Below, one piece after another: positions 12,311 through 23,267 of a stretch of 64,000 nucleotides of DNA. The first letter of the stretch is position 1. Each line of letters starts with the position of its first letter. Both the position numbers and the translations under genes were made by a program. The notes below the pieces were generated by a model. The model was not told the DNA's origin. It worked only from the letters and a program-made list of their open reading frames with translations, and ran no database searches. The DNA is from Gentiana macrophylla. Its lineage: Eukaryota; Streptophyta; Magnoliopsida; Gentianales; Gentianaceae. Location: NCBI GenBank assembly GCA_026214975.1, contig CM047808.1:51500321-51564320 (forward strand). The letters are read 5' to 3'.

Positions 12311-13183
12311 GTGGTATCGGAGCCTGGTGATCTATATTTATATGTATAAAAATATTAGATCTAGGAGTGGAAAACATGTAGTTTTGTGTCCCATTTTTTT
12401 TAAGGGGGCCGATGCATATTTAATTTTTTTATGTTGCGATTGTTGTGGTTGAAGAGATGGATTGGGGTTGGTACTGTTTACTCGTTAGATCTATTGTAAG
12501 CTCTCTCGATTTAGATCGTTTGATCATAGGATTGATGTAAAAATTGTTGTTTTTATTTCTTTAATTTTTCGGTTATTTTTTTATTTTTTTTATAATTCCG
12601 AAAAAACAACGAAGAACGATGTTGAACACGGGATGAAGACGGAACTCGAGGTATGAATAGGAGTTGGGGCGGAAAATTTTTTATTATTTTTTTCGGAACA
12701 ACACGACTAGGGTTTGATTTTTTTTTAAATTCGGCTGTTTTATTAATATATATATATATATATAAAATTATTTTTCTGTAATATAAATACAGTAGGATTT
12801 TAATAAATAAAAAAAAATTCGGAAAAAAAAATATATATTTTATTTTATAAAATAAAAGCCCCTTCTCCTTTTGGGTTCGCGGTTCGTGGTTCAAGGTTCG
12901 AAGATCGAAGACATGAAGACAACAAGATTGTAATTTTTTTTTCCTAGGATAGATTAGATACGGGGTACCAACGATCCATCTCGGTGTTTAAATTTTCCGC
13001 AATTTATTTTTTATGTGTTTGATCATAAAATAGATATAAAATCGGAATTGCCATGACATGCATCATATCATAAATCCACTCCATGCATACATGTAGAATT
13101 TTAATTTTGGTAATTAAAATAGGCATGTATACTAACTCGTGTAATTAGTTGAAATCTAATTAATACGTGGTAATTAATTAATT
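12311..13183 (+). other. second LARD-A internal region, truncated
   Basis: It repeats the first ~900 bp of the internal region at 4839-5755 (primer site, TA tract, the stretch around 5420-5700), then switches inside TTAATTAATTTATT to LTR sequence. The rest of the internal region and about the first three quarters of the next LTR are missing. The short shared AT-rich stretch at the junction suggests end joining. Confidence 0.85.
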
Positions 13184-13653
13184 TATTCTAGATTTGTTCT
13201 AGAATATTTTGAGATTATCTTTTATTTATTGGATTTATTTATTTGCAAAATAAAAATCCTTGGAGGACAAGGATTACCCTCCTATATAAAGAGAGTTCTC
13301 TCAAGCCTAAAACACACACAAAAATTCGACTATCATCTCTTAGAGAGAGGATAGATAAATTTCGGCCAAAAGGGTGAGAGGGAAAATCTTGGAGGTTTTC
13401 CGGGTAGCATATCGGAAGGATTCGAGACGAGGATTTCCTTCCACCGGGAGTTGCTTGGATCACACGTACGGAAGATCGTGGTGCTCTTCACACCATCATT
13501 TGTTCTTCCTATTGCGGTTCGTCTACTTGGATTTTGAGATCCAAGAGGTATGTTCTACAACCCCCTTGTAGATATAGATCTAGTTATTTTATTACGTATA
13601 ATTTATAGATCTAGATCCTTAAATAGCTTCCGTTGCAGATGATATTACTAACA
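13184..13653 (+). repeat. LARD-A copy 1, partial LTR3
   Basis: The last ~470 bp of the LTR, from TTATTCTAGATTTG to ATTACTAACA. It matches LTR1 and LTR2, includes the TATA box, and is followed directly by the target duplication CCAAG. Confidence 0.88.
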
Positions 13654-14190
13654 CCAAGTTCATACCAGGTTTGTAAAAAATCTTCTTGGGAAGACTGTCT
13701 ATAACAAGGTCAGGAAATTGACCCTTTGCTTCATCTACGGCTTAAGTGTAGCCATGGTTCAGGACTGGGACAAGCATTAGCTTCAAAGCCTTGGCAAAGT
13801 CTTATGAAGCCTTATACTCTTGAACGGCCTCAGCAGCCCAAACTGGAACTCTCGCTTGGAGTTCGACCATTGCCAGATCCTTCCCCCTCTTATCCTTAGC
13901 AAGTTTGTCCTCAAAGGACTTCAGCTCGGCCTCACTAACCCCAAGCTATCCTTGGAGAGTCTTGATCTCTTTGTCTATAGACTCAATGGAGCCCCTCAGT
14001 TTTGTTCAACCTTCACGCAGGTCTGCAATCTTCTTCTTTTGATCGGCAATATCGATAGAAGCTTTTCCCAATCCCCAGAAGGAAGCCTAGGGTGGTATCT
14101 ATCCATATCTATCTCATACAGGTTGCAAATTTCATCCAAGTCTCCCGGAGACTGGATCGATTTGACGTCCTCACTGCCTACGATGGCCAT
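13654..14190 (-). pseudogene. N-terminal part of the split coiled-coil, gag-like pseudogene
   Basis: Minus-strand ATG at 14188-14190 opens with MAIVGSEDVKSIQSPGDLDE. The frame is charged and helix-prone (segments such as DKEIKTLQG, LKSFEDKLAKDKRGKDLAM, AAEAVQEYKAS), as expected of a coiled coil. A frameshift near 14050 and at least three in-frame stops break it. It runs into the LTR element at 13654 and resumes at 3235. Plants have many uncharacterised proteins of this kind near Ty3/gypsy elements, so I infer a gag-like retroelement protein; a decayed host protein is the alternative. Confidence 0.5.
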
Positions 14191-15385
14191 CTTGGTTTTC
14201 AGGGTTCCGATAGAACTCGAATAAAACCGTCAAGGGAGTTAATAAGAAACATACAAATGGAGAAGAAAACGGAAGTGAAAACAGAAAGCGGATTACTTGT
14301 AAAGATAATTGAATAAGGAGGAAGAAGCAGTCATCAGTGGCTTGAATCTTCCAAGTTAATAACAACATAATGAAACAGACGTGATGGAGGTTATAAGCCC
14401 CAAACACGTCTCGAAACCCGCTGCAATTCAAGCGAGTGGGCAACGATGCCTCGAATCCTGGTACAATTATGACATGCAGCATCATAACGGCATCCCTGCC
14501 ACCTGGCAAGTTAAGTGTTTGTAAATCTGCAAGTCTAGATGACCGATCCGAGCCATAACCTTGACAGATCTGAGCAGACCTCACGAACTCAGCTAGATCT
14601 GGGGGGCTTATGACCGAGGTCGGACTAGTACCTCGCCACGTGTCATCCCTATGGTAACCTAGTAATAAAGACAAATACAAATAGAGTTAAACCTAGACCT
14701 AAACCCCAGGTGGGAGGTCGGCTCGGCTAGCTCCCGAGCCACCGCAGGTCGGCTTGGAGCACAATGGAGCTTAGCCAGTGCAGCTCGGGCCTCACAACCT
14801 AAGGAACTCGACGCAGGTCGGCCTGAGTATCCCTTAGATGGATCAGCCCACATGCACAATATAACAGATAAACATGGAACGACTCCTCAGCCATAAAGGC
14901 TCTGATCCTACATTTTAACTACCGTGATTATTTCCTACAATCAGGGGGATCACATCATAGTTATCCATTCCTTAGGGAACGCAAAATCAGAGTCCAACAA
15001 GGACACGGCCCATGCAGGCCTAGGGCACATGTCCCCTCTATACAAACAATCCATAAGGAACTGCGAGAGACTTGATTCCTGATTCATAAACATGATACGT
15101 AGGCAACATGAGATTCAATCATCTCAGGCACAGTTTAAAAACACACAAACCACCCCCCGTTTTTCACATCTTTTCTTGGGTTCAACCTTGAACAAATTGT
15201 CAGTAGGATAACACAGAATTGGTTTGTTATCCGACGAGATCCATCATCGTCTACAACAACACAATTTATATTATGAATATAAATTTTGTGGTTTTAGTTA
15301 CTCCATAAATCACTTCACCCTATGTAAAGTGTCTAACTGAAAATTTCCCACATTGCCCGCCCTTTGTAATTTGGGGCTGAAACTT
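14191..15385. other. upstream flank of the minus-strand pseudogene, possible old LTR or leader
   Basis: No convincing gene. It is richer in G and C around 14640-14830 and holds minus-strand frames with no recognisable motif. Its place just upstream of the pseudogene start would suit a retroelement leader or LTR on the minus strand, but I find neither paired LTR ends nor a primer site. Confidence 0.3.
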
Positions 15386-15710
15386 GGGATTGCATAACTG
15401 GGTGTACTTCACAAAAAACCGGACCAGGTTGGATGGTCCGGGGCGGTAAACCGACCAAGATGGTCATTCTAGTTTTGTTTACTGACAGTTTTCTGCTACA
15501 GTAAATTATTTTCTGCTATTCTGCAATTTATTTCCAGAAATAGTGTAATAAATAATTCTTTGTTGTTAGAATGAGTTGAGTAGATTGGGGGTTGTTTGGT
15601 TGTGTTATATATATTAATCTAAATTACAGAACATATGTCACTTGTGTGACATACTTGTTAGTTCCGACGTACACGATCACGCACTTGCATGTTCTTCATT
15701 GAACCAGATT
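15386..15710 (+). repeat. direct repeat, copy 1 of 2 (~320 bp)
   Basis: It begins GGGATTGCATAACTGGG and ends near TGTTCTTCATTGAACCAGAT. The second copy is at 16834-17151, with substitutions and small indels. It lacks TG/CA ends, so I do not call it an LTR. Confidence 0.85.
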
Positions 15711-15875
15711 ACCCAATGCACTATATAACACATGAATTATTAGATAATAAATTTACCAATGACACTACACCTATTAAAATTCAAGTTTACTATATCCATA
15801 TTATTTTAACTATTTCTATTTTTTTATTACACTAACATCCTTTCACCTATAAACAATTACTCCATCCATCCTAAC

Positions 15876-16225
15876 ATATAAGATCTTCTATCTTTTCTAT
15901 AGTGCCTCAAAATATAATTCATTATTACAAAACAATGTTATATTTATTGCTTTTTTTTTTTTTTCCCATTTTGACATTAAACAATGCACTGTTATAAGAT
16001 ACTTTAAAAAAATTAATGCAACGATTTGTCTTAAAATATCTGAAAGTGGCTCAATTATGATGATTATGCAAAAGTGATTCATTTATGCATATTCACAAAA
16101 TAATGCAATATTAAATGTTTTGTTTCCGTTTATATTAAACTAAGAATTATTATAAGACACTCTAAAAAATAATGCAAAAATTTGCCTCAAAATGTAGAAA
16201 GTGATTCATTTATTTTGCTTCTTAA
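15876..16225 (+). repeat. degenerate tandem repeat (~130-160 bp units)
   Basis: The pattern ATAAGA, a C/T-A-rich stretch, GCCTCAAAAT or TCTTAAAAT, then GAAAGTGATTCATTTA recurs near 15880, 15992 and 16150. It lies between the two 320-bp direct repeats. It may be a decayed MITE cluster, but no clean terminal inverted repeats are visible. Confidence 0.5.
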
Positions 16226-16833
16226 ACTGTGTAAAAAAAATAGAAGGCCCTTGTAACGACCATTACTTGTTATAAAGGGTAAATTTTTCCTGAGATATAA
16301 ATTTTAGATTTTTAATACATTATTAAATTAAGGATATTCCTAATTTTCTATATAATTGCATCATAAAACAAATTCCCTATTCTTTTGTGTTGGTAAACAC
16401 CCATCCCTTTTATCATCATAGTTCAAACTAGGCATCAAGAAGAAGGAAGAAGATAATTTGATTCCTTGATCAGTTTTTGATAGTTCGACGATCCAATTGA
16501 AGAGTTAAACGAGGAGAATGAATTGGAATAATCATCTTCTCGAATCAAGAGGTAAAAATCTAGTCCTTTTCTCCCTTAAAATTCGATCTAGGAGTTGGAA
16601 ACCCTAGTTTTGATTTATTTTCATCTCTTGATCGAATCATTAAAGAATATTGGTGTAGTATACAATTAAGGTTTGTTTTCGTTGATTTTGACTGAATTTG
16701 TTGAAGAATTGTAGATCTTCCATAGTTGAACCAAAACCGAGGTATGAAGGTCATCCGTCAATATAGAGTTTTAATTTAATTCTCTTTTTCTATTTCTAGT
16801 GCTCCTATTTCAAAATTTTCACATATGTGTTGT
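16226..16833. other. gene-free spacer with a leader-like stretch
   Basis: No coding frame. A purine-rich stretch (16430-16550) ends in CAAGAG followed by GTAAAA, like a 5' untranslated exon and splice donor. It could belong to the gene whose possible last exon lies at 17475, but no coding exon is visible between them. Confidence 0.25.
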
Positions 16834-17151
16834 GGGATTGCATAACTGGGTGTACTTCACAAAAAAAACCGGACCAGGTTGGATGGTCCGGGGTGGTAAA
16901 CCAACCAAGATGGTCATTCTAATTATGTTTACTGACATTTTTCTGCAACAATATATTATTTTCTGCTATTCTGTTATTTAATTCCAGAAATAGTGCAATA
17001 AATATTTCTTTGTTGTTAGAATAAGTTGAGTAGATTGTGGGTTGTTTGGTTGTGTTATATTAATCTAAATTACTGAACATATGTCACTTGTGTGACATTT
17101 AGTTTAGATGCACACGAACACGCACATGCATGTTCTTCATTGAAGCAGATT
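16834..17151 (+). repeat. direct repeat, copy 2 of 2 (~320 bp)
   Basis: Counterpart of 15386-15710, in the same orientation 1.45 kb downstream, including the GGTTGGATGGTCCGG core and the ATGTCACTTGTGTGAC palindrome-like segment near its end. Confidence 0.85.
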
Positions 17152-17474
17152 GTCTAGCATGGAACCTGATTGTATTTAATTGAACCAATATAGAGTAAAC
17201 ATGCAGGTTCGCGTACGTTCACAATAATTTAACTACATTAGACACAATGTTTAGGCAGAAAGAACCTTAATGAATTGCATTTATGTTTTCAATTATAATC
17301 ATGTTTCACGGTTATTTTTGTATGAACTATTTTTTAAGTGGTAAACTTGTGAACTAACCCTCACAATGACTATCTCCCCGGTTGGAAATCATGTGTGACT
17401 ATATTGATGCTTCTACTGTTAACTGGGCTCTCATCCTTTTTTCTTTTTCCCTTTTCTCCTAAAATGTCATACAG

Positions 17475-17549
17475 GAAGGAGATGATTTCCGGGAGTCTGA
17501 TGACAAGTTCTTGGTTGAAGACTTGGAGTTGTTGTTTACTTATCATTAG
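17475..17549 (+). CDS. possible terminal exon of an unidentified gene
   Basis: A long pyrimidine tract ends in ACAG at 17471-17474, a strong splice acceptor. It is followed by 24 open codons with a very acidic start (EGDDFRESDDKFLVEDLE), then TAG at 17547-17549. AATAAA, a canonical poly(A) signal, lies 27 bp further on (17576-17581). Acceptor, open frame, stop and poly(A) signal together look like the last exon of a real or recently real gene. I do not recognise the protein, and no upstream coding exon is evident; the direct repeats and spacer at 15.4-17.2 kb may lie in its introns. It could also be chance. Confidence 0.3.
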   Translation, partial: EGDDFRESDDKFLVEDLELLFTYH

Positions 17550-17581
17550 TTGTTTTAGTCATGTCTTTGAGTTAGAATAAA

Positions 17582-18145
17582 GCTAGTGTGCCATGAACTA
17601 GTAGTATTAGTCATTCTCCCTTTTCTGTTGAGACAGTAATGTGATTTGGATTTTTAATAATTTGGATTATAGTATTGCAACAATTGTGCATCTGAAGATT
17701 TACAGATGTTTTATACTTGATTTCCTTATGTGTATGGTTTGATCTCCCATGCTTGTGGTGGGATTTTCTATAATGCATGTTATCAAACATGTTCTAGTTT
17801 TCTATTCAGCTTCCGCTATGTTTCTTTTATCTAGCACATTTTATTGAAAATTCTAGTAAAATATTTGACATGCCCGTAAGTCTTGCTTATCAGTCATGCG
17901 TTGAAGGTCTCGTTCAGTTGTGGGCTTGTCTTTTGGGACGGGTCATTATAGCTTCATACTACAGGACGAGGAGTACATTTTTTTCTTAAATGCTCACCAT
18001 CTTCTCTACCCTTCAACCACCTACATCACCATTTCCACCACATCTTACCATGAAAAAAATACACAATTCTCTCTCAACCCATCAATTAAATCCACCATCC
18101 CATCCCAAATCACCAAACCCATAATGATAAACCATGTTTGCGTTT

Positions 18146-18178
<33 letters not shown>

Positions 18179-18779
18179 TCGTTGCAGCTTTAAAGATGAA
18201 AGTGGCAATAAAGGGGCAGTGGGCCTAGGTATAGTGACGGCGGTGGGTCTAGGTGGCAGTGCTAGGAAAGGTGATTGTGGAAGATATGTGTGGGCGGTGT
18301 GGGTGTGGAGCTTGAGTGTGGGAGGTGGCGGGGCAAGTGATGTGTGGGAGGTGGCAGGGGTTGGTCGGGGTGAGAGGTGGCGATCTTTGGTGAGTGGTGA
18401 TGGGTGATGACGCTTAAAATGATACATCCTACGGCATCATCATTTCACCCATTCTAAGCTAAAACTAGTTGTTTTCGGCCATTTATATGAACTATTTGTT
18501 AAATACGATATGTCGAGTTCATGAGTCGAGTATTTTGTACTTACAATTATTATTCCAAGAATTGGTAGAATTACGTGTGTTATTGGACTATATTCAAGTA
18601 AAGAGATTTGGGCCAAGTGTTGAGATGGATTCTGCAGTGGAGTGGGTAAAGAATTGGGCCTAGGGTATTCCGGAACCTTCCAAGTTGAGTCGGCGGTGAC
18701 AAAAAGTACAAAAATGCACTCGCAATAGCGAGACCCATCGTCGCAAATTTGAGCATCCTAGAAGCTTCGGGAAACATGT
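17582..18779. other. gene-free mosaic with a G-rich block
   Basis: No supported gene. The block 18200-18410 is strongly G-rich on the plus strand (repeated GTGGGAGGTGGCGGGG-like motifs), which produces a minus-strand Pro/Thr-rich frame I regard as non-coding. The motif CCTACGGCAT near 18428 recurs near 39562. Confidence 0.4.
18147..18175. repeat. (AAT)n microsatellite
   Basis: Nine to ten AAT units, read directly. Confidence 0.95.
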
Positions 18780-19850
18780 TTTCTTGGATGAGAGGTAGTT
18801 TTAGGAGCTAGCTAAGTCGATTTATTCAGCTATAAATAAGAGGCACTAGGCCCCTGTTTCATTGTACAAGAATATTGAATACTACAAGTATTATGCAATA
18901 AAAAGTCTTTCTTTTCTTTTATTTATTTTCTATGAGTTCTAGCCACGGATCCGACGGGTTCGCCTTCTAAGAGAGAGATCTGCGAGAGAATCAACGCTCG
19001 GCATCGAGGGTATGGTTTTCGAACTTTTTCTAGATGTAGATCTGTTGTTTTCCTTTGTGATTAGTATGGTTTAATTGTTTAATTTAGTTATGCTATGTAG
19101 TAATTAGTTTATTTACCCCGTATGTGTATAGATGTGAATCGTTGGTGAAGAAATCACGAAATAGAGGTTGCATTCTTGAGATCCACGATTGTCTTTATCG
19201 TTAGATACGAATACCTAGTAAATCCTAATTCATGATAATCGGCGCCCGACTAAATCGATCAATGATTTAATTTACATATTTTTAGCCTAATCAATTATTT
19301 GCATGTTATCGTAAATTAGCATGAAGGACTTACAATGTGAAGTGTTAATTAGGGTCTTGATCGATCCTTAGGAACGTTCTAGTCAGTCCACGATGGTTGC
19401 TTAGGGAGGTCTTTGGTCTTGAGCCAGCTATCCCTAGATCTTATTGCATGTGGATTGATACAACCAATGAAGGAGATTAATTGCACATAGGTACATACTG
19501 ACCGTCCCATGGATGTAGTGTAACTTTAAGGGTTAGCACCCGTAGCTATTAAAGAGTTAAAATTCACCACGGGGTAGATCAATGCATAGATTGGGGGAAA
19601 GAACTAATAACTCATATTTAGAACTAATACATTAGAAACTCGGAGTGTTGATTTTGCATATTATTGGGTGTTCTTTGTTACCATTGTTATTTTTAACAGC
19701 TTTGTTGGTCATCGACCGTCTTAATTGTTATGGATCTTAGTTAATTGTGTCTTACGAGTCTCTATAGATTCGACATTGACTTACCTTCACTATATCTTGT
19801 GATAGACCTAGTCCTATTGCTAGTAATTTGTGAGTTGTAATGCGATCAAT
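18780..19850 (+). mobile_element. degenerate LTR retrotransposon remnant
   Basis: A TATA box TATAAATA at 18831-18838 is followed by a transcript-start-like stretch (AAGAGGCACTAGGCCCC). About 900 bp later comes GAGTCTCTATAGATTCGACA, a motif close to the (T)CTCTGTGGATTCGACCC stretch common near the ends of plant LTRs. No partner LTR, primer site or target duplication can be defined, so this is at best an old solo or truncated LTR with approximate ends. Confidence 0.4.
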
Positions 19851-20095
19851 AGGGACAATGGGGTTGGTGGGGATGGCGTCCGGAAGGAAATTAAGGTGAA
19901 TGAAGGTTATATGTGTAGTTAAATTGTTGGGGTGAAATAATTTGATAGATGAAATGTTATCGGTAGAAATGACAATATCTGTAATCACAATTATCATTGA
20001 GCAACATGGAAGTATACACCGCAGAGCACGTGTGACGTGTGGAGAATAATTATTTGATGTATTAATAAAATTTCTTATATATATATACACATCAC

Positions 20096-20097
<2 letters not shown>

Positions 20098-20127
<30 letters not shown>
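20098..20127. repeat. (TA)n microsatellite, left of Helitron 1
   Basis: A TA run ending in A at 20127, directly before the TC start of the Helitron. The run resumes at 24557, so both halves are probably one original microsatellite. Confidence 0.9.
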
Positions 20128-20130
<3 letters not shown>

Positions 20131-20969
20131 ATATATAATATATGGAGGAGTGAATTTAACCCAATTACCCTCAAATTAAACCACATACCCGGAAATTGAC
20201 CCGGTCCCAAACTTTAAATCCGGAAAATCAATCAACAAATTTAAAAATATAGCAAAAATCTCAACAAATCCCCACACTATTAATGACCTAATTATGTTCA
20301 CACGGTGATTTGATTTATAATTGAAATTTTTTACCCTTATGTTAGAAATTATTTTTATTTTAATTTTAATTTTAGAAATTTGGCACTATTAATGACCGTA
20401 ATTTTTAATTAAAATGTTAGAATTATACTCATTAATTATGTTTCACAGTGATTTCCTTTTTAATTGTAAGCTCTTTTTGGACCCGTGATTTTTTTCTTTT
20501 TTAAAAATCATATGAACTTATATTCAACTATTATATTAGTAATGGTCAATGGCGAAATTCATTGCTCATGATCGAAACCAATTCCTCTATTTGTCATCTA
20601 AAATTAATGTATGATTTTGGAATGCTCTTTCTTCTTCGATTACCTATTTCATGTTTTTGTCTAATCATTCAATAATATTTTTGTTTTATTATATGTGGTA
20701 GACAATTTGTTTGTGTAGGAATAGTCAAAGTGAGCTTTGATTTTGTTTGGTCAGGTGACGTCTTAACAAATTTAGGTATGAGAACAAAATCCACATTAAC
20801 TTCACATTTTCGATTTATCAAAATTTTCCTTCTCACATTTTGGATTAATCATTTTGATATTATTTTTACTGTTGGATTATCATCCTTCATTTTTATTGTT
20901 TTCCATTTGTTTTACTAATCCTTTGTAGGGTCCTTCATTTTTTTTCCAATTGTTTTGCTAATCGTTTGC

Positions 20970-21780
20970 TGGGATTCGTTTGTTGGTGACTACTACCTGC
21001 ATACACTTGGTAGGTTATTTTCAAGTAAATATTTTTTTATTCATAAAACCACAATTTTGTTTATTAAAAAATAAACTACAAATTTAGCAGAAAGGTCCAA
21101 CTTTAGAGCGAAATATATTAATTTTAATTCTTTTTCCCATTACAAATCGTTTACAGGGATTCATTTGTTGGTGACTACTACTCGCGTACACTCGATAGGT
21201 TATTTTTATTGATCATCCATTTTTTTGTTTATTTTTTCATTATATTATTGATTTTTTTATTTTTTGTTGGATAAGGTATGATTTTCAAGTAAATATTTTT
21301 TAATTCATAAAACCACAATTTTGCGACATACGAGTATTGTTATTTTTTGTTACCCTATCAGAATGTTTTATAACTGCTTATTTTTGTTATTTTTTTGTAA
21401 ATAGTCGGATTATTTTACCGCATTAAGGGTTTTTTTTACGAGGTAATATTTTTTGGCTTTCTATTTTAATTTTATTTGTAGCAAATTTTGTTTTATTTTG
21501 TTCAAAATTCATACAATCCATATTTAGATGTAAAAACTACAACATTTGTTGCATGAAATAATCGAACAAGAAATGAAGACTTAAAAAATATACCTGTTCA
21601 AGTAGAGATATTGATATTTTTGTTAAATATGCGATTTTTTAATGAATAAAATGCATGACACGCTTTGTGACATATGAGTATTGATATTTTTGTTATTTTT
21701 TATTAACCTATGAGAATGTTCTATCACCGCTTATTTTTGTTATTATTTTGTAAATAGACGGATTATTTTACCGTGTTGTT
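20970..21780 (+). repeat. diverged direct repeats inside Helitron 1
   Basis: GGGATTCRTTTGTTGGTGAC, with the TAGGTTATTTT and AAACCACAATTTTG parts that follow, occurs near 20971 and 21156. A second pair, from GCGACATAYGAGTATTG to GGATTATTTTACCG, occurs near 21322 and 21665. Confidence 0.75.
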
Positions 21781-21889
21781 GTTTTTTGTGTTTTATTTTT
21801 AAAGCAGTTGGTTTGTTACCGTGTAAGATTCTTTTATATAGCTGGATATTTTTCTTATTTTTTTAAATAGCCGGATTTTTTATTTGTAA

Positions 21890-23230
21890 ATATTCTCACA
21901 TTAAATACATCTCTGTAAATTAGTCATCCCAGAATAATATCGAATATTCTCAAATTTATGGAACTTCATGCGAAATATCACATTAAGTTATAATACTTAA
22001 AAAGGATAAAAAAATGTCCAACATGCACTAATTTCAAAATAACTCTCTCCAATCACACTAATTACAATTCACACTAATTAAAGTATAATATTTAAAAAAA
22101 ATATGAAATTCTGTTGATTTCATTTTTTTAAAGTTTCATTGTTCTATCTACTCTATTATTATCATTGTGGTTCCTTGCTTAATACACAGTTATGATAAAT
22201 TTTAATTTATTAATAAAGCGCAATAATCGTTTCTAGAAATCACCATCCCGATTAATACCAAACATTTTTAAATTACAATTTTATGAATGAATGCAGAATA
22301 TTCTAACATTAAATTACGTTTTCAAGAATATCTAAACTAAACTATGTAGACATTAAATTATATCTATAAATTAATGAATAATACTCTCACATTAAATATA
22401 TCTCTTATAAATTATCCATCCCGAATAATGTCCAATATTTGGAAATTTATGGCAATTGATGGAAGTATTTTAAACTTAAAGTATAATATTTAAAAATGAG
22501 AAATTCAATTTTATCAATTAATGCAAAATATTCTACTATTAAATTACATTTTTAAAATAAATAAACTCAAATATGTTATTTAACGCAAAATTATGAATTT
22601 TTTAACACAAAATTATGCATTTAATTTTAATATTTAAAAAATGATAAATTCTATTTTACCAATTAATGCTAAATATTCTAACATTAAATTACATTTTGAT
22701 ATATTTATAAACTCAAGTATGCAATTCAATGCGAAATATGCAGACATTAAATACATCCTTACAAATTAGACACCCCGATAAATTCTAAATATTCTTACAT
22801 TGAATTACACTTCTAAAAATAATTATATTCAAATTTGCCAATTAATACGAAATATTCGTACGTGAATGCTATTTCTAGAAATTAGACACCCTATTTAATT
22901 CCAAATATTCTTACTTTTAAGCATTTTTTGATTAATTTTATCCATTTTCTTTTAGCTGTTTTATATAATTTAATCAGAGAAATATTTTTACATTAAATTA
23001 TATTTTTAAAATAACTATATTCAAGATTGCCAATTAATTCAAAATATCCATTTATTAAAGTCATTCCGTACAAATATGTTAAGAAAAAAAACCATTTCGT
23101 ACAAATTAAAGTCCTCTATTGATACAAAATATTCAAAAATTAAATTATATTTTGAAAAATAACTAAATTCAAATATGTCAATTAATACGAGAAATTCTTA
23201 AATTAGGTCATTCCCTACGAATTAGCTACA
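21890..23230 (+). repeat. AT-rich degenerate repeat field in Helitron 1
   Basis: Recurring pieces are ACATTAAATACATC, ACAAATTAG followed by RCAYCCC, and AAATATTCTTACATT (near 21896, 22391, 22741, 22866, 23060, 23101). Units are unequal and much diverged. No frame is open for long. Confidence 0.6.
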
Positions 23231-23267
23231 TCATTTAATGTTAAGGTAAGTACGAAGCGTATTGAAT

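Larger units (their letters stand above)
3236..13653 (+). mobile_element. LARD-A copy 1: tandem non-coding LTR retrotransposon
   Basis: Structure: LTR1 (3236-4838), internal region (4839-10475), LTR2 (10476-12310), truncated second internal region (12311-13183), partial LTR3 (13184-13653). Outer ends are TGTTAGG and CTAACA, flanked by CTAAG (3231-3235) and CCAAG (13654-13658), a 5-bp target duplication with one mismatch. Primer sites matching initiator-tRNA-Met follow LTR1 and LTR2, and a polypurine tract precedes LTR2. No gag, protease, integrase or RT is visible in any frame, so this is a large non-coding derivative that depends on a partner. The LTR-internal-LTR-internal-LTR order most simply reflects unequal recombination between LTRs, followed by deletion in the last unit. 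Confidence 0.88.

Noticed and set aside
3236..13653. Three independent LTR insertions
   Set aside because: There is one pair of outer 5-bp duplications, and LTR2 is followed directly by a primer site and internal sequence without any duplication, so it is one tandem element.
14171..14680. 169-codon minus-strand frame
   Set aside because: It overlaps the start of the coiled-coil pseudogene in another frame, and has no motif or compositional sign of coding.
15386..17151. LTR pair of a small retrotransposon
   Set aside because: The 320-bp repeats lack TG/CA ends, primer site, polypurine tract and target duplication.
18146..18427. Pro/Thr-rich minus-strand frame
   Set aside because: Product of a G-rich low-complexity block and an AAT microsatellite.
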